Part shown: one piece after another, positions 28,060 through 36,458 of the stretch
Position numbering within the stretch: position 1 is the stretch's first letter
Layout: the number at the start of each line of letters is the position of its first letter
Source of the DNA: Variovorax paradoxus
GTDB taxonomy: Bacteria > Pseudomonadota > Gammaproteobacteria > Burkholderiales > Burkholderiaceae_C
Reading direction: 5' to 3'
Length of the DNA: 64,000 nucleotides
NCBI RefSeq assembly: GCF_018614875.1
Contig: NZ_JAGGNW010000009.1
Location: 124,001 to 188,000, forward strand
Made by a program: the position numbers and the translations under genes
Notes under the pieces: model-generated
What the model was told of the DNA's origin: nothing
The model's input: the letters and a program-made list of their open reading frames with translations, nothing else
The model's database searches: none

Positions 28060-29133
28060 ATGCGCAATCCGGCGATTTTATCGGCCACCTCCACCCCCAC
28101 GCCTGCGCCCCCGCCGGAAAGAGGGCGTTTGCCCGTGCGCGGCAGCCCCGGGCTGTTCGACGCCTGCCAGATCGGGGTGGTGTTGCGCGCGGTGCTTTTC
28201 GTGGAGGCGCTGGTGGCGGCCGCCACGCTGTTCGTGTCGTCCTCCCCCGGCGAATGGCTGGTGCAGACCGCCACCGTCACGGGCGGCGCGCTGCCTGCCA
28301 CGCTGCTGTGGCTGGTGGCGGCCTGCGGCCTCAAGAAGCCGCTCGGGCGCCTGCCGCGGCAGGCGCAGTACGCGGCCGGTGCCGCGCTCGGCGCTGTTTC
28401 TTCGCTTTATGGCTGCGGCCTGCTTCGGCTGACCGGCGTCCTGGGCACGGCGCCGTGGCTTGCCAGTGCCGTGGCGGGCGCCTTCATCGCGGGCATGGTC
28501 ATGGCGGCGATGGTGCTGCGCGCGCGCGGCCAGACGCCGGCCGCCATGACGGCCCGGCTGGAGGAACTGCAGTCGCGCATCCGCCCGCATTTCTTGTTCA
28601 ACACGCTCAACAGCGCCATTGCCCTGGTGCGCGAGGAGCCAGCCAAGGCTGAGACCATGCTCGAAGACCTGGCCGAGCTGTTCCGCCAGGCGCTGGCGGA
28701 CCCCGGCGAATCCGGCACGCTGGCCGACGAGATTGCGCTGGCCGAGCGCTACCTGGCCATCGAGCAGGTGCGCTTCGGCGACCGGCTGCGCATCCGCTGG
28801 GACCTCGATGCCGCGGCCAGCAGTGCCCGGCTGCCGCCCCTGCTGCTGCAGCCGCTGGTCGAAAATGCCATCAAGCACGGCGTGGAGCCCAGTCCCGAGG
28901 GCGCCAAGCTGCGCATCCGCACCGAGCGCCGCGGCAGCGTGGTGGTGATCGAGGTGGTCAACAGCCTGCCGCCCCTGCGCTGGGCCGACGAGCCCTTGCC
29001 GCGCGGCCATGGCATTGCATTGGCCAACGTGCGCGACCGGCTGCGGCTGCTGCACGACATGCAGATGCAGTTCAGCGCCGGCATGGACCAGAAGAACTAC
29101 CGCGTGCGCATTGCCATTCCCGCCGAATCATGA
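28060..29133 (+). CDS. Sensor histidine kinase, LytS/AlgZ type
   Basis: A 357-residue protein. Four membrane segments lie between about 35 and 150. A His_kinase domain begins at [15 protein letters not shown] with the phospho-acceptor His177, and an HATPase_c domain follows with [15 protein letters not shown] and [13 protein letters not shown]. This is the LytS/AlgZ (FimS) architecture. I chose ATG 28060 because the nearest alternative (28033) would leave only 22 bases to argH; that choice is uncertain. It is coupled to the regulator gene by a 4-base overlap, which makes a two-component pair. Confidence 0.93.
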   Translation: MRNPAILSATSTPTPAPPPERGRLPVRGSPGLFDACQIGVVLRAVLFVEALVAAATLFVSSSPGEWLVQTATVTGGALPATLLWLVAACGLKKPLGRLPRQAQYAAGAALGAVSSLYGCGLLRLTGVLGTAPWLASAVAGAFIAGMVMAAMVLRARGQTPAAMTARLEELQSRIRPHFLFNTLNSAIALVREEPAKAETMLEDLAELFRQALADPGESGTLADEIALAERYLAIEQVRFGDRLRIRWDLDAAASSARLPPLLLQPLVENAIKHGVEPSPEGAKLRIRTERRGSVVVIEVVNSLPPLRWADEPLPRGHGIALANVRDRLRLLHDMQMQFSAGMDQKNYRVRIAIPAES

Positions 29134-29876
29134 CGCTGAAGACCCTGATCGTTGACGACGAAGCCCTGGCCCGCTCGCGCCTGCGCACGCTGCTGCGCGA
29201 CTGCCGCTCGCCCGCCGCCGAGGTGGTGGCCGAGGCCGCGCAGGGCGCCGAGGCGCAGCGGCATCTGGAAAGCATGGCGCTCGACCTCGTGCTGCTCGAC
29301 GTCCACATGCCCGGCATCGACGGCATCGAGGTGGCGCGCGCCTTGCGGGGCAGGACCGACGCGCCGGCCGTGGTGTTCGTCACGGCCCATGCGGCCCATG
29401 CCGTGACGGCCTTCGACCTCGACGCGGTCGACTACCTGACCAAGCCGGTGCGTGCCGAACGCCTGCAGCAGGCGCTGCAGAAGGCCGAGCGCTTTCTGAA
29501 GGAGCGGCGCGCGCTGTCGGCGGACGCGCTGCAGGAAAGCGTGCTCATCCAGGACCGCGGCCGCGCCGAGCGGGTGCCGCTGTCCGAAGTGCTCTACCTC
29601 AAGTCCGAGTACAAGTACCTCACGGTGCGCACCGCCACGCGCAGCCACATCCTGGACGGCTCGCTGAACGAATTCGAGGAGCGGTATCCCACGCGCTTCC
29701 TGCGGGTGCACCGCAACGCGCTGGTGGCACGATCGGCCATCCGCGCACTCGAGAAATACGACGACGGGGAAGACGCCGAAGGCTGGGCCCTGCGGCTCGA
29801 CGCGATCCCCGAACCCGTCGCGGTGTCGCGGCGGCAACTGGCTGCAGTGCGCGAAGTGCTGAAGGAAGCGCGATGA
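29130..29876 (+). CDS. LytTR-family response regulator, AlgR type
   Basis: A 248-residue protein. An N-terminal receiver has the acidic pair Asp9-Asp10 and phospho-acceptor Asp57 in LLDVHMPGIDGIEVA, a Thr in VVFVTAHAAHA and a Lys in YLTKPV. A LytTR DNA-binding domain follows (about 145-245, with LKSEYKYLTVRT and THFLRVHRNALV-like TRFLRVHRNALV). In Pseudomonas, AlgR controls alginate, twitching motility and virulence; the target here is unknown. It overlaps the kinase and the permease by 4 bases on each side, so the three are one transcript. Confidence 0.95.
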   Translation: MTLKTLIVDDEALARSRLRTLLRDCRSPAAEVVAEAAQGAEAQRHLESMALDLVLLDVHMPGIDGIEVARALRGRTDAPAVVFVTAHAAHAVTAFDLDAVDYLTKPVRAERLQQALQKAERFLKERRALSADALQESVLIQDRGRAERVPLSEVLYLKSEYKYLTVRTATRSHILDGSLNEFEERYPTRFLRVHRNALVARSAIRALEKYDDGEDAEGWALRLDAIPEPVAVSRRQLAAVREVLKEAR

Positions 29877-31126
29877 CCGATGACAAGAAAACCGCCGGCG
29901 AGACAACGGCCACTGCGCCGCCGCCCCCCACGGCGGCGGAGCTCCCGACGGAGCAGCCGCCGGAACCCGTGCTGGAGTCCCCGCCGGACGCCGTGCCGCC
30001 GGAACTGGCGCCGGAGCCCGAGCGCCTGCTGCTGCACATGCCGGTCGACGTGCGCAGCGCCTCGCTGGTGGTGCTTGCCGTGCTGGCCAGCGTCTTCGCG
30101 CTGCGGTGGGGCCAGGCCGTGTTCATCCCGCTGATGCTGAGCCTGATGCTGACCTACGCCTTGTCGCCGCTGGTCGAGCAGTTGCACCGCTTGCGGCTGC
30201 CGCGCTGGATCGCCGCCGCGCTGATCCTCATCGGGCTGTTCGGCGGCCTGGGCTGGACCGGCTACTCGCTCTACGGCAATGCCACGCAACTGGTCGAGTC
30301 GCTGCCCGTCGCGGCCCAGAAGCTGGGGCAGGCCATGCGCAGGAGCAGGGGCGCCAGCGCCACGCCGCTCGAAAGCGTGCAGCAGGCGGCGGCGCAACTC
30401 GAAAAGGCGGCCGAAGAAAACTCCGCGCGCGTCGCGGCCCGCAAGGGCGTTGCGCGGGTCGTCATCGAGCGGCCGTCCTTCAATGTGCGCGACTACGTGC
30501 TGAGCGGCACCGTCGGCCTGCTCGAGGCGATCGGGCAGCTCACGCTGGTCGCCTTCCTGACCTACTTCGCGCTGTGCTCCGGCGACACCTTCCGGCGCAA
30601 GCTGATCAAGATCACCGGGCCGAGCCTGCAGAAGAAGAAGGTCACCGTGCACGTGCTCGACGACATCACCCGCAACATCGAGCGCTACCTGCTGGTGCAG
30701 ATCCTGATCAGCGGGCTGGTGGGCGTGACGACGGGCCTCGCCTTCTGGGCCATCGGGGTCGAGAACGCCGCCGTGTGGGGAATCATCGCGGGCGTGACCA
30801 ACCTCATTCCCTACGTCGGCTCGGTGATCGTGCTGGTGGCTGCGGGGCTGGTGGCCTTCCTGCAGTTCAACAGCCTGGAGATGGGCCTCCTGGTCGGCGG
30901 CGTGTCGCTCTCGATCCACACGCTGGTCGGCAACCTGCTCTTGCCCTGGCTCACCGGCCGCACGAGCCGCATGAACCCGGTGGCCGTGTTCGTGGGCGTG
31001 ATCTTCTGGGGCTGGCTCTGGGGCGTGTGGGGGCTGCTGCTGGGCATTCCCATCACCATGGTGATCAAGTCGATCTGCGAGCGGGTCGAAGATTTGCAGC
31101 CGATCGGTGAACTTTTGGGCGAATAG
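29873..31126 (+). CDS. AI-2E family transporter (PerM/YdiK-like)
   Basis: A 417-residue membrane protein of the AI-2E/PerM family. After a Pro/Glu-rich cytoplasmic N-terminus (about 1-60) come seven to eight membrane segments. These include the family blocks LTYALSPLVEQLHRLRLPRW, QILISGLVGVTTGLAFW and GVTNLIPYVGSVIVL. Members are implicated in export of quorum-sensing compounds or in Na+/H+ antiport, but most are uncharacterised. It is third in an operon with the AlgZ/AlgR-like pair and overlaps the regulator by 4 bases, so the two-component system may control it. Confidence 0.92.
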   Translation: MTDDKKTAGETTATAPPPPTAAELPTEQPPEPVLESPPDAVPPELAPEPERLLLHMPVDVRSASLVVLAVLASVFALRWGQAVFIPLMLSLMLTYALSPLVEQLHRLRLPRWIAAALILIGLFGGLGWTGYSLYGNATQLVESLPVAAQKLGQAMRRSRGASATPLESVQQAAAQLEKAAEENSARVAARKGVARVVIERPSFNVRDYVLSGTVGLLEAIGQLTLVAFLTYFALCSGDTFRRKLIKITGPSLQKKKVTVHVLDDITRNIERYLLVQILISGLVGVTTGLAFWAIGVENAAVWGIIAGVTNLIPYVGSVIVLVAAGLVAFLQFNSLEMGLLVGGVSLSIHTLVGNLLLPWLTGRTSRMNPVAVFVGVIFWGWLWGVWGLLLGIPITMVIKSICERVEDLQPIGELLGE

Positions 31127-31155
31127 ACGGCAAGAGACCTTTCGGTCGGATGCAA

Positions 31156-31177
31156 TAATGAGAATCAATTCTCATTA
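31156..31177. promoter_or_regulatory. Perfect 10-base inverted repeat, Fur-box-like operator
   Basis: The arms TAATGAGAAT and ATTCTCATTA are perfect reverse complements with a CA spacer, and outer TGCA sequences extend the symmetry to 31151-31182. The AATGAGAAT/ATTCTCATT pattern matches the NAT-repeat logic of Fur sites: about 13 of 19 positions agree with GATAATGATAATCATTATC. No T-tract follows, so a terminator for the upstream gene is unlikely. It ends only 5 bases before the ATG at 31183, which implies a very short or absent leader or repression by occlusion of the start. Confidence 0.6.
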
Positions 31178-31182
31178 ATGCA

Positions 31183-32400
31183 ATGACCGAAATCCCATCC
31201 ATTTCCCTGCAGGGCCAGGCCGGGTCGCCTGCGCCGGCCCTTGCCGGCATCCGGGCCTCCGCTTCGGCCCGGCTTCTTTCCATCGATGCGCTGCGCGGCC
31301 TCGTGATCCTGTTCATGCTGCTGGACCATGTGCGCGAGACCTTCTTCCTGCACCACCAGGTGCCCGACCCGATGGTCGTGGCCGACACGCCGCCCGAGCT
31401 GTTCTTCAGCCGCCTGCTGGCCCATCTGTGCGCGCCGGTGTTCGTGTTCCTCACCGGCTTGTCGGCCTTTCTCTACGCCTCGAAGCAGCCCGACGGCCGC
31501 GCGGCCGCGTCCTCCTTCCTGTGGAAGCGGGGCCTGTTCCTCGTGCTGCTGGAGGTCACGGTCATCAATTTCGCGTGGACCTTCCAGTTCCCGCCGGCCA
31601 AGGTGTTCCTGCAGGTGATCTGGATCATCGGCCTGAGCATGCTGGCGCTGGCGGCGCTCGTGTGGCTGCCGCGCAAGGCGCTGATCGTGCTGGGCATCGT
31701 GCTGGTCGCGGGCCACAACCTGCTCGACGGCGTGCACTTTCCCGTGGGCCATGTGCTGCACGTGCCATGGGCGGTCCTGCACGACCGGGGCTGGATCGAA
31801 GTGTCCGACACATTGAAGATGCGCACCTCCTATCCGTTGCTGCCGTGGATCGGCGTGATCGCGCTCGGCTACGCCGCCGGGCCGTGGTTCCTTTCCACCG
31901 CCGATGCATGGCAGCGCCAGCGCCGGCTGCTGGCCTGGGGATTGGGGCTGCTCGCCGGCTTCCTCGTGCTGCGCGCACTCGACGTCTACGGCGACAGGCC
32001 CTGGGTGGCGGGCGACACCGCGCTGGCCAGCGCGATGAGCTTCTTCAACGTCACCAAGTACCCGCCCTCGCTGCTGTTCATCGCGCTGACCCTCGGCATC
32101 GGGCTGTTGCTGCTGCGCGCGTTCGAGCGCCGGCAGGGCAGTGGCTGGATGGCCTGGCTCGCCGCGTTCGGCGCCGCGCCGATGTTCTTCTACGTGCTGC
32201 ACCTGTATGTGCTCAAGTTCCTCTATCTCGGCGCCGAGGCGGCCTGGGGCGCCAACCAGGGCAAGGTCTTCGGCTTCGATGCCATCTGGATGGTGTGGCT
32301 CTGCGCGCTTGCGCTCGCGGCCTTGCTCTACCCGGCCGTGCGCGCCTTCGCGGGCTTCAAGGCCCGGCGCCGCGACATCGCCTGGCTCAAGTACCTGTGA
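31183..32400 (+). CDS. HGSNAT/DUF1624-type membrane acyltransferase, first gene of Fur-box operon
   Basis: A 405-residue protein with about ten membrane segments. The opening motif SARLLSIDALRGLVILFMLLDHVRE is characteristic of the heparan-alpha-glucosaminide N-acetyltransferase (DUF1624) family, where the conserved His in DHVR is thought to accept the acetyl group. HGSNAT-type proteins acetylate terminal sugars across a membrane using acetyl-CoA; the bacterial substrate is unknown. It is followed after 5 bases by the DUF4198 gene and preceded by the palindromic element. No Shine-Dalgarno site can be placed because the palindrome occupies the leader. Confidence 0.88.
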   Translation: MTEIPSISLQGQAGSPAPALAGIRASASARLLSIDALRGLVILFMLLDHVRETFFLHHQVPDPMVVADTPPELFFSRLLAHLCAPVFVFLTGLSAFLYASKQPDGRAAASSFLWKRGLFLVLLEVTVINFAWTFQFPPAKVFLQVIWIIGLSMLALAALVWLPRKALIVLGIVLVAGHNLLDGVHFPVGHVLHVPWAVLHDRGWIEVSDTLKMRTSYPLLPWIGVIALGYAAGPWFLSTADAWQRQRRLLAWGLGLLAGFLVLRALDVYGDRPWVAGDTALASAMSFFNVTKYPPSLLFIALTLGIGLLLLRAFERRQGSGWMAWLAAFGAAPMFFYVLHLYVLKFLYLGAEAAWGANQGKVFGFDAIWMVWLCALALAALLYPAVRAFAGFKARRRDIAWLKYL

Positions 32401-32405
32401 CGGCC

Positions 32406-33155
32406 ATGACATTCCTTCGCAATTCCCTTGTGCGCGGCGCCATGGCGGCGTTGCTGCTGTCCGCCGCATCGGCCGCGGTCCAGGCCCACGGCATCTGGTT
32501 TGCCCAGCGCTCGGGCGACCTGGCCCTGATCTACGGCGAGGGCGGCGACGACCTCGATGCGGGCAAGCGCCTGCCGCTTGTCACGGCGATGGCGGGCTAC
32601 GACGCGGCCGGCCGTCCGGTGCGCACGGCGCTCGAAGCGGCCGGCAAGCTCGCACTGGCCGACCTGCGCGAGCAGCCCGCGGTCGTTGCCGCGGTGCTGG
32701 ACAACGGCATCTGGACCAAGTCGGCCGATGGGCAGTGGTTCAAGAAACCCAGGCACGAAGTGCCGGGCGCCCAGGCCAGCGGCCACAACTTCAAGTACGC
32801 GGTGCACCTGCGCGCACCGCTGGCGCAGCCGCTGGCGGTGCTGCCCGGGCACACGCTGCAGATCGTGCCCGTCGATGCCGCGCTGCCGCCGATGCTGGGC
32901 CAGCCATTGCGCCTGCGCGTGCTCTACCGCGGCAAGCCCGCCGCGGGCGTGCCGGTGCTGGTCGACTTCGTCAACGACCCGGACGGCCAGCCGGTCGTCA
33001 CGGCCGCCGACGGCACGGCCACGATCCCGGTGCGCAACCAGGGACTCAACGTGATCGCCGCGAAGCTCGACGCGCCTGCGGACGATCCCGCCGCCACCGA
33101 CAAGGTCGAGCATCTCGCCACGCTGTCCTTCCGGCTCGCGCATGCGCCGGAATAG
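32406..33155 (+). CDS. DUF4198 domain-containing periplasmic protein
   Basis: A 249-residue protein with a signal peptide (about residues 1-27, ending SAAVQAHG). It matches DUF4198: the mature N-terminus HGIWFAQRSGDLALIYGEGGDD is a classic start, and the C-terminal half carries RVLYRGKPAAGVPVLVDFV and GTATIPVRNQGLNVIAAKLD, a beta-sandwich with a carboxypeptidase-like fold. Many relatives are labelled periplasmic components of nickel/cobalt uptake and lie next to TonB or porin genes. A His immediately after the cleavage site may bind metal. It sits between the acyltransferase and the porin in one operon. Confidence 0.87.
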   Translation: MTFLRNSLVRGAMAALLLSAASAAVQAHGIWFAQRSGDLALIYGEGGDDLDAGKRLPLVTAMAGYDAAGRPVRTALEAAGKLALADLREQPAVVAAVLDNGIWTKSADGQWFKKPRHEVPGAQASGHNFKYAVHLRAPLAQPLAVLPGHTLQIVPVDAALPPMLGQPLRLRVLYRGKPAAGVPVLVDFVNDPDGQPVVTAADGTATIPVRNQGLNVIAAKLDAPADDPAATDKVEHLATLSFRLAHAPE

Positions 33156-33168
33156 GAGGGCCACGAAC

Positions 33169-34590
33169 ATGGTCCGCATGCATTCGACGACATTCCCTGC
33201 CGTCCCTTCTTCGGCCCCGGCGCAAGGCCCTCGCCGGCGCTCTTCCGTGGTCGGACGCTGCTGGGGCGCCTTCCTGATGGTGGTCGCCGGCGCCGCTGCC
33301 GGCGCCGAGGACCCGAAACCTGAACCTGCCGGCGGCTTCATCGAAGACAGCCGCTGGAGCCTGCTGAACCGCACCGTCTACGAGCGCCGCGACTACCTGG
33401 ACGGCGGCAGGAGCAACGGCGGACGCAATGCCGCATTGCCCAAGGCCAGGCGCAGCGACTACGCCGAGGAATGGGGCTACGGCCTCATGGGCTCGGTGGA
33501 GTCGGGCTTCACGCGCGGCGTGGTCGGCTTCGGCGCCGACGCGCACGCCTATTTCGCGCAGAGGCTCGAGGGCGACGACTTCCGCGTCGGCAAGATCCGC
33601 ATGCTGCCGGTAGACCGCCAGGGCTACGCGCAGGACGGCATCGCGCGCGGCGGCGTCGCACTCAAGGCGCGCATCTCTTCCACGGTGCTCAAAGTCGGCG
33701 AGCAACGCGTCAAGACGTCGATCTTCAGTTCATCCGACACGCGCCTGCTGCCCGAGACCATGCGCGGCTGGCTGCTGACGAGCAACGAGTTCGACAAGCT
33801 CACGCTGCAGGCCGGCCGTTTCACCGGCTCGACCGACCGCAATGCACGCGGCACCGACAACCCGCTGATCGTCAACTACCTCGATCCGAAGTCGCGGCGC
33901 GGCGATGCCTTCGACTTTGCCGGCGGCACCTGGAAGGGCATTCCCTCGCTCTCGCTCACGGCCTACCTCGGACGCCTGGAGGACACCTGGCGCACCGCCT
34001 ACCTGGGGGCCTACTACACGGTGCCGCTGCAGGACAAGCGCGCGCTGTCCTTCGACCTGCAGGCCTACCACAGCAAGGACACGGGCCGCGCCCTCGCGGG
34101 GCCCATCGACAACACCACCGCCAGCCTGATGACCACCTACAGCCACGGCCCGCACCGCGTGGGCCTGGGCTGGCAGAAGGTGGCCGGCGACACGCCGTTC
34201 GACTATGTGACGCGCGGCGCCATCTGGCTCGGCAACGCGGCGCAGCTGTCCGACTTCAACGCGCCGCGCGAGCAGTCGTGGCAGCTGCGCTACGAAGTCG
34301 ATGCCGCAGGCTGGGGCGCACCGGGCCTCACCCTGGGAGCGGCCTCCATCCGCGGCAGCGGCATCGACGGCAGCCGCGTGCCTGCGCGCGGCGGCTATGC
34401 CTGGCTGGGCTACGGCAAGGACGGCAGGCACTGGGAGCGCGACCTGTGGCTGCGCTACACGGTGCAGGCGGGATCGGCCAAGGGGCTGGCCTTCCTGCTG
34501 CGCTATGGCGAGCACCGCAGCAACAAGGCCCAGGCAGAGCTCGACGCGCGCCAGATCCGCGTGGCCATGGAATATCCGATCGGCGGATGA
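33169..34590 (+). CDS. OprD-family outer-membrane porin
   Basis: A 473-residue protein with a signal region followed by the OprD start FIEDSRWSLLNRTVYERRDY, AEEWGYGLMGSVESGFT and GVVGFGADAHAYFAQRLEGD. About 16-18 beta-strands follow, ending in RQIRVAMEYPIGG. OprD-type porins admit small organic acids, amino acids or sugars, and some admit metal chelates. The start ATG at 33169 has AGGAGGG at 33154-33160 with an 8-base spacer; an earlier ATG at 33142 overlaps the DUF4198 gene and is less likely. It is the last gene of the operon and converges on an MFS gene. Confidence 0.9.
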   Translation: MVRMHSTTFPAVPSSAPAQGPRRRSSVVGRCWGAFLMVVAGAAAGAEDPKPEPAGGFIEDSRWSLLNRTVYERRDYLDGGRSNGGRNAALPKARRSDYAEEWGYGLMGSVESGFTRGVVGFGADAHAYFAQRLEGDDFRVGKIRMLPVDRQGYAQDGIARGGVALKARISSTVLKVGEQRVKTSIFSSSDTRLLPETMRGWLLTSNEFDKLTLQAGRFTGSTDRNARGTDNPLIVNYLDPKSRRGDAFDFAGGTWKGIPSLSLTAYLGRLEDTWRTAYLGAYYTVPLQDKRALSFDLQAYHSKDTGRALAGPIDNTTASLMTTYSHGPHRVGLGWQKVAGDTPFDYVTRGAIWLGNAAQLSDFNAPREQSWQLRYEVDAAGWGAPGLTLGAASIRGSGIDGSRVPARGGYAWLGYGKDGRHWERDLWLRYTVQAGSAKGLAFLLRYGEHRSNKAQAELDARQIRVAMEYPIGG

Positions 34591-34644
34591 CGGGGCGGGC
34601 GATCCGGCGTGGCGGCAGCGCAGTGGCGCGATGCACGGTGAAGC

Positions 34645-35898
34645 TCAGCGGGCACGCCGCATGCGCTCCAGCCGGCCGAAGCGCACGATCATCCATGGCC
34701 CCAGCAGCGCGCCGAGCCCGACCGAGCTCCATGCGGCCACCCAGCTGTGCGTGCTGCCGAGGCCGAAGCGCGTCTGCCCCCAGTCCAGCGCGAGGCCGAA
34801 CACCCACGGACTGAGTGCGCCCGCGCCGAAGCCCATCACCGAGCGCACCGAGTACGCCATGCCCAGACGGTGCGGCGCCACCACATCGGCCAGCGCGGTC
34901 GAATAGACGGAAGAATCCGCAATCGCGAGCAGGTTGTAGAGGGCGGCCATCGCGGCCAGCAGCCACAGCGGCCAGCTCCACATCCAGCCGAACGCGAAGG
35001 ACATGCACAGGCTCATGAGCGTGGCGGCCATCATGATCCGCGCGCGGCCGAAGCGGTCGGATGCGGTGCCGCCCGCGATGCTGCCGACCACGCTCGCCAG
35101 ATGCGCGAGCGCCGCCAGCGCAATGCCCGCGCCCTGCCACGGCGCCGCGCCGCCGGCAGAGGCGACAAGGTAGGCCGGCAGCCAGGCCCACAAGGCCATC
35201 AGCTCCCAGCAATGGAAGGCATAGGCCCAGTTGCCGGCCATGGCGGGTTTGTCGCGCACAGTCTCGGCCAGCGCATGCCAGGTGCCTTCGCGTGCCGCTC
35301 CAGTGCCGGAGGGTGGCGCGGGCGGCCGCATGCGCCGCAGGGCCGGCCCCGTCAGCAATGCGCCCGCGAACGTGCAGCCCGCCGCCACCAGCAGGCCCAG
35401 CCTCCAGTGCTGTGCATGGCTGAATGCCGCCACCACCGCGAGCGACAAGGCGTAGCCCATCGACGCTGCGCCGAGGAAGAGCCCCATCGCCCGGCCGCGC
35501 ACGGCGGGTTCGGCGTTGCGCGCCAGCAGCTGCAGGCCCGGCGTGTACGAGGCGCCCGCGCACAGCCCGGCCAGGCCGTAGAGCAGCAGCGCCGAAAGAT
35601 GGTCGTGCGCGAAGACGGCGAAAGCCAGTGCCGAGCATGCGCTGATCGCGCTGCCGATGAAGAAGACGCGGTGCGGGCCGTAGCGGTCGGCTAGCAGGCC
35701 CACGGCGAACAGCGAGCTCATGTAGCCGATGTGCCATGCGCTCTGGATCGAGCCGGCCTGCGCGGCCGTCATGTGCCAGTCGGCCATCATGAAAGGCAGC
35801 ACCCCCGAATAGGCGGTGACCACCATGGCCTGCAGCAGCCGGCTCGCGCACAGCAGCGCAAGCCATCCGCGCGCGGGTACCGATTCAGCGCAGCGCAC
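34645..35898 (-). CDS. MFS transporter
   Basis: A 417-residue transporter with 12 predicted membrane segments. The region between helices 2 and 3 reads GLLADRYGPHRVFFIG, an A-motif variant (G-x-x-x-D-R-x-G-x-x-R). Helix 5 shows the GGTASDRFGR repeat of the motif in the second half. The start is a GTG at 35898 that overlaps the end of the upstream GNAT gene by 14 bases; no ATG in this region lies before the first membrane segment. The substrate is unknown. It converges with the porin gene. Confidence 0.85.
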   Translation of the reverse strand: MRCAESVPARGWLALLCASRLLQAMVVTAYSGVLPFMMADWHMTAAQAGSIQSAWHIGYMSSLFAVGLLADRYGPHRVFFIGSAISACSALAFAVFAHDHLSALLLYGLAGLCAGASYTPGLQLLARNAEPAVRGRAMGLFLGAASMGYALSLAVVAAFSHAQHWRLGLLVAAGCTFAGALLTGPALRRMRPPAPPSGTGAAREGTWHALAETVRDKPAMAGNWAYAFHCWELMALWAWLPAYLVASAGGAAPWQGAGIALAALAHLASVVGSIAGGTASDRFGRARIMMAATLMSLCMSFAFGWMWSWPLWLLAAMAALYNLLAIADSSVYSTALADVVAPHRLGMAYSVRSVMGFGAGALSPWVFGLALDWGQTRFGLGSTHSWVAAWSSVGLGALLGPWMIVRFGRLERMRRAR

Positions 35899-36409
35899 GC
35901 TGCATGAGCACGGTGTCGACCCACTGCCCGAACTTGAAGCCGACGTTGCGCAGCACGCCCACGGTCTCGAAGCCGAGGCCCTCATGCACGCGCCGCGAGC
36001 CGGCATTGGCGCTGTTGCCGATCACCGCCACCATCTGCGTGAAGCCGCTGGCGGTGCAGCGCCGGATCACCTCCTGGAGCAGCGCCTTGCCGATGCCGCG
36101 GCCCTGCATGCCCTGCGCGAGGTAGATCGATTCTTCCACCGTGTGGCGATAGGCGGAGCGGCTGCGGTAGGGGCTTGCATAGGCATAGCCGGCCACCTTG
36201 CCGTCCTCCACCGCAACGAGGTAGGGGAGGCCGCGCGCAAGCACGTCGTCGCGGCGCGCCCGCATCTGCTCGACGCCGGGAACTTCTTCCTCGAAGGAGC
36301 ACAGGTCGTGCAGCACATAGTGGCTGTAGATGGCCTGGATCGCAGGCATGTGGTGAGGCCCGGCGTCGAGGATTTCAACGGTGGCGCAAGCTGGGGTCGG
36401 TGAGAGCAT
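35885..36409 (-). CDS. GNAT N-acetyltransferase, phosphinothricin acetyltransferase-like
   Basis: A 174-residue protein. It shows YSHYVLHDLCSFEEEVP near the start, SPYRSRSAYRHTVEESIYL in the middle and the acetyl-CoA motif A QGMQGRGIGKALLQEVI, followed by VAVIGNSANAGSRRVHEGLGF. This block order fits the Pat/BAR-like group that acetylates phosphinothricin or methionine sulfoximine. Its start is 49 bases from the divergent LysR gene, and it overlaps the MFS gene, so a resistance or detoxification operon under the LysR protein is a reasonable inference. Confidence 0.92.
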   Translation of the reverse strand: MLSPTPACATVEILDAGPHHMPAIQAIYSHYVLHDLCSFEEEVPGVEQMRARRDDVLARGLPYLVAVEDGKVAGYAYASPYRSRSAYRHTVEESIYLAQGMQGRGIGKALLQEVIRRCTASGFTQMVAVIGNSANAGSRRVHEGLGFETVGVLRNVGFKFGQWVDTVLMQRALR

Positions 36410-36458
36410 GGCCCGGATCTTGACGCTGAGGCATCAATAAGTGAAGCTTCGATGAGCT

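Noticed and set aside
31156..31177. A rho-independent terminator of the AI-2E permease gene.
   Set aside because: The perfect palindrome is AT-rich and has only a two-base loop and no T-tract.
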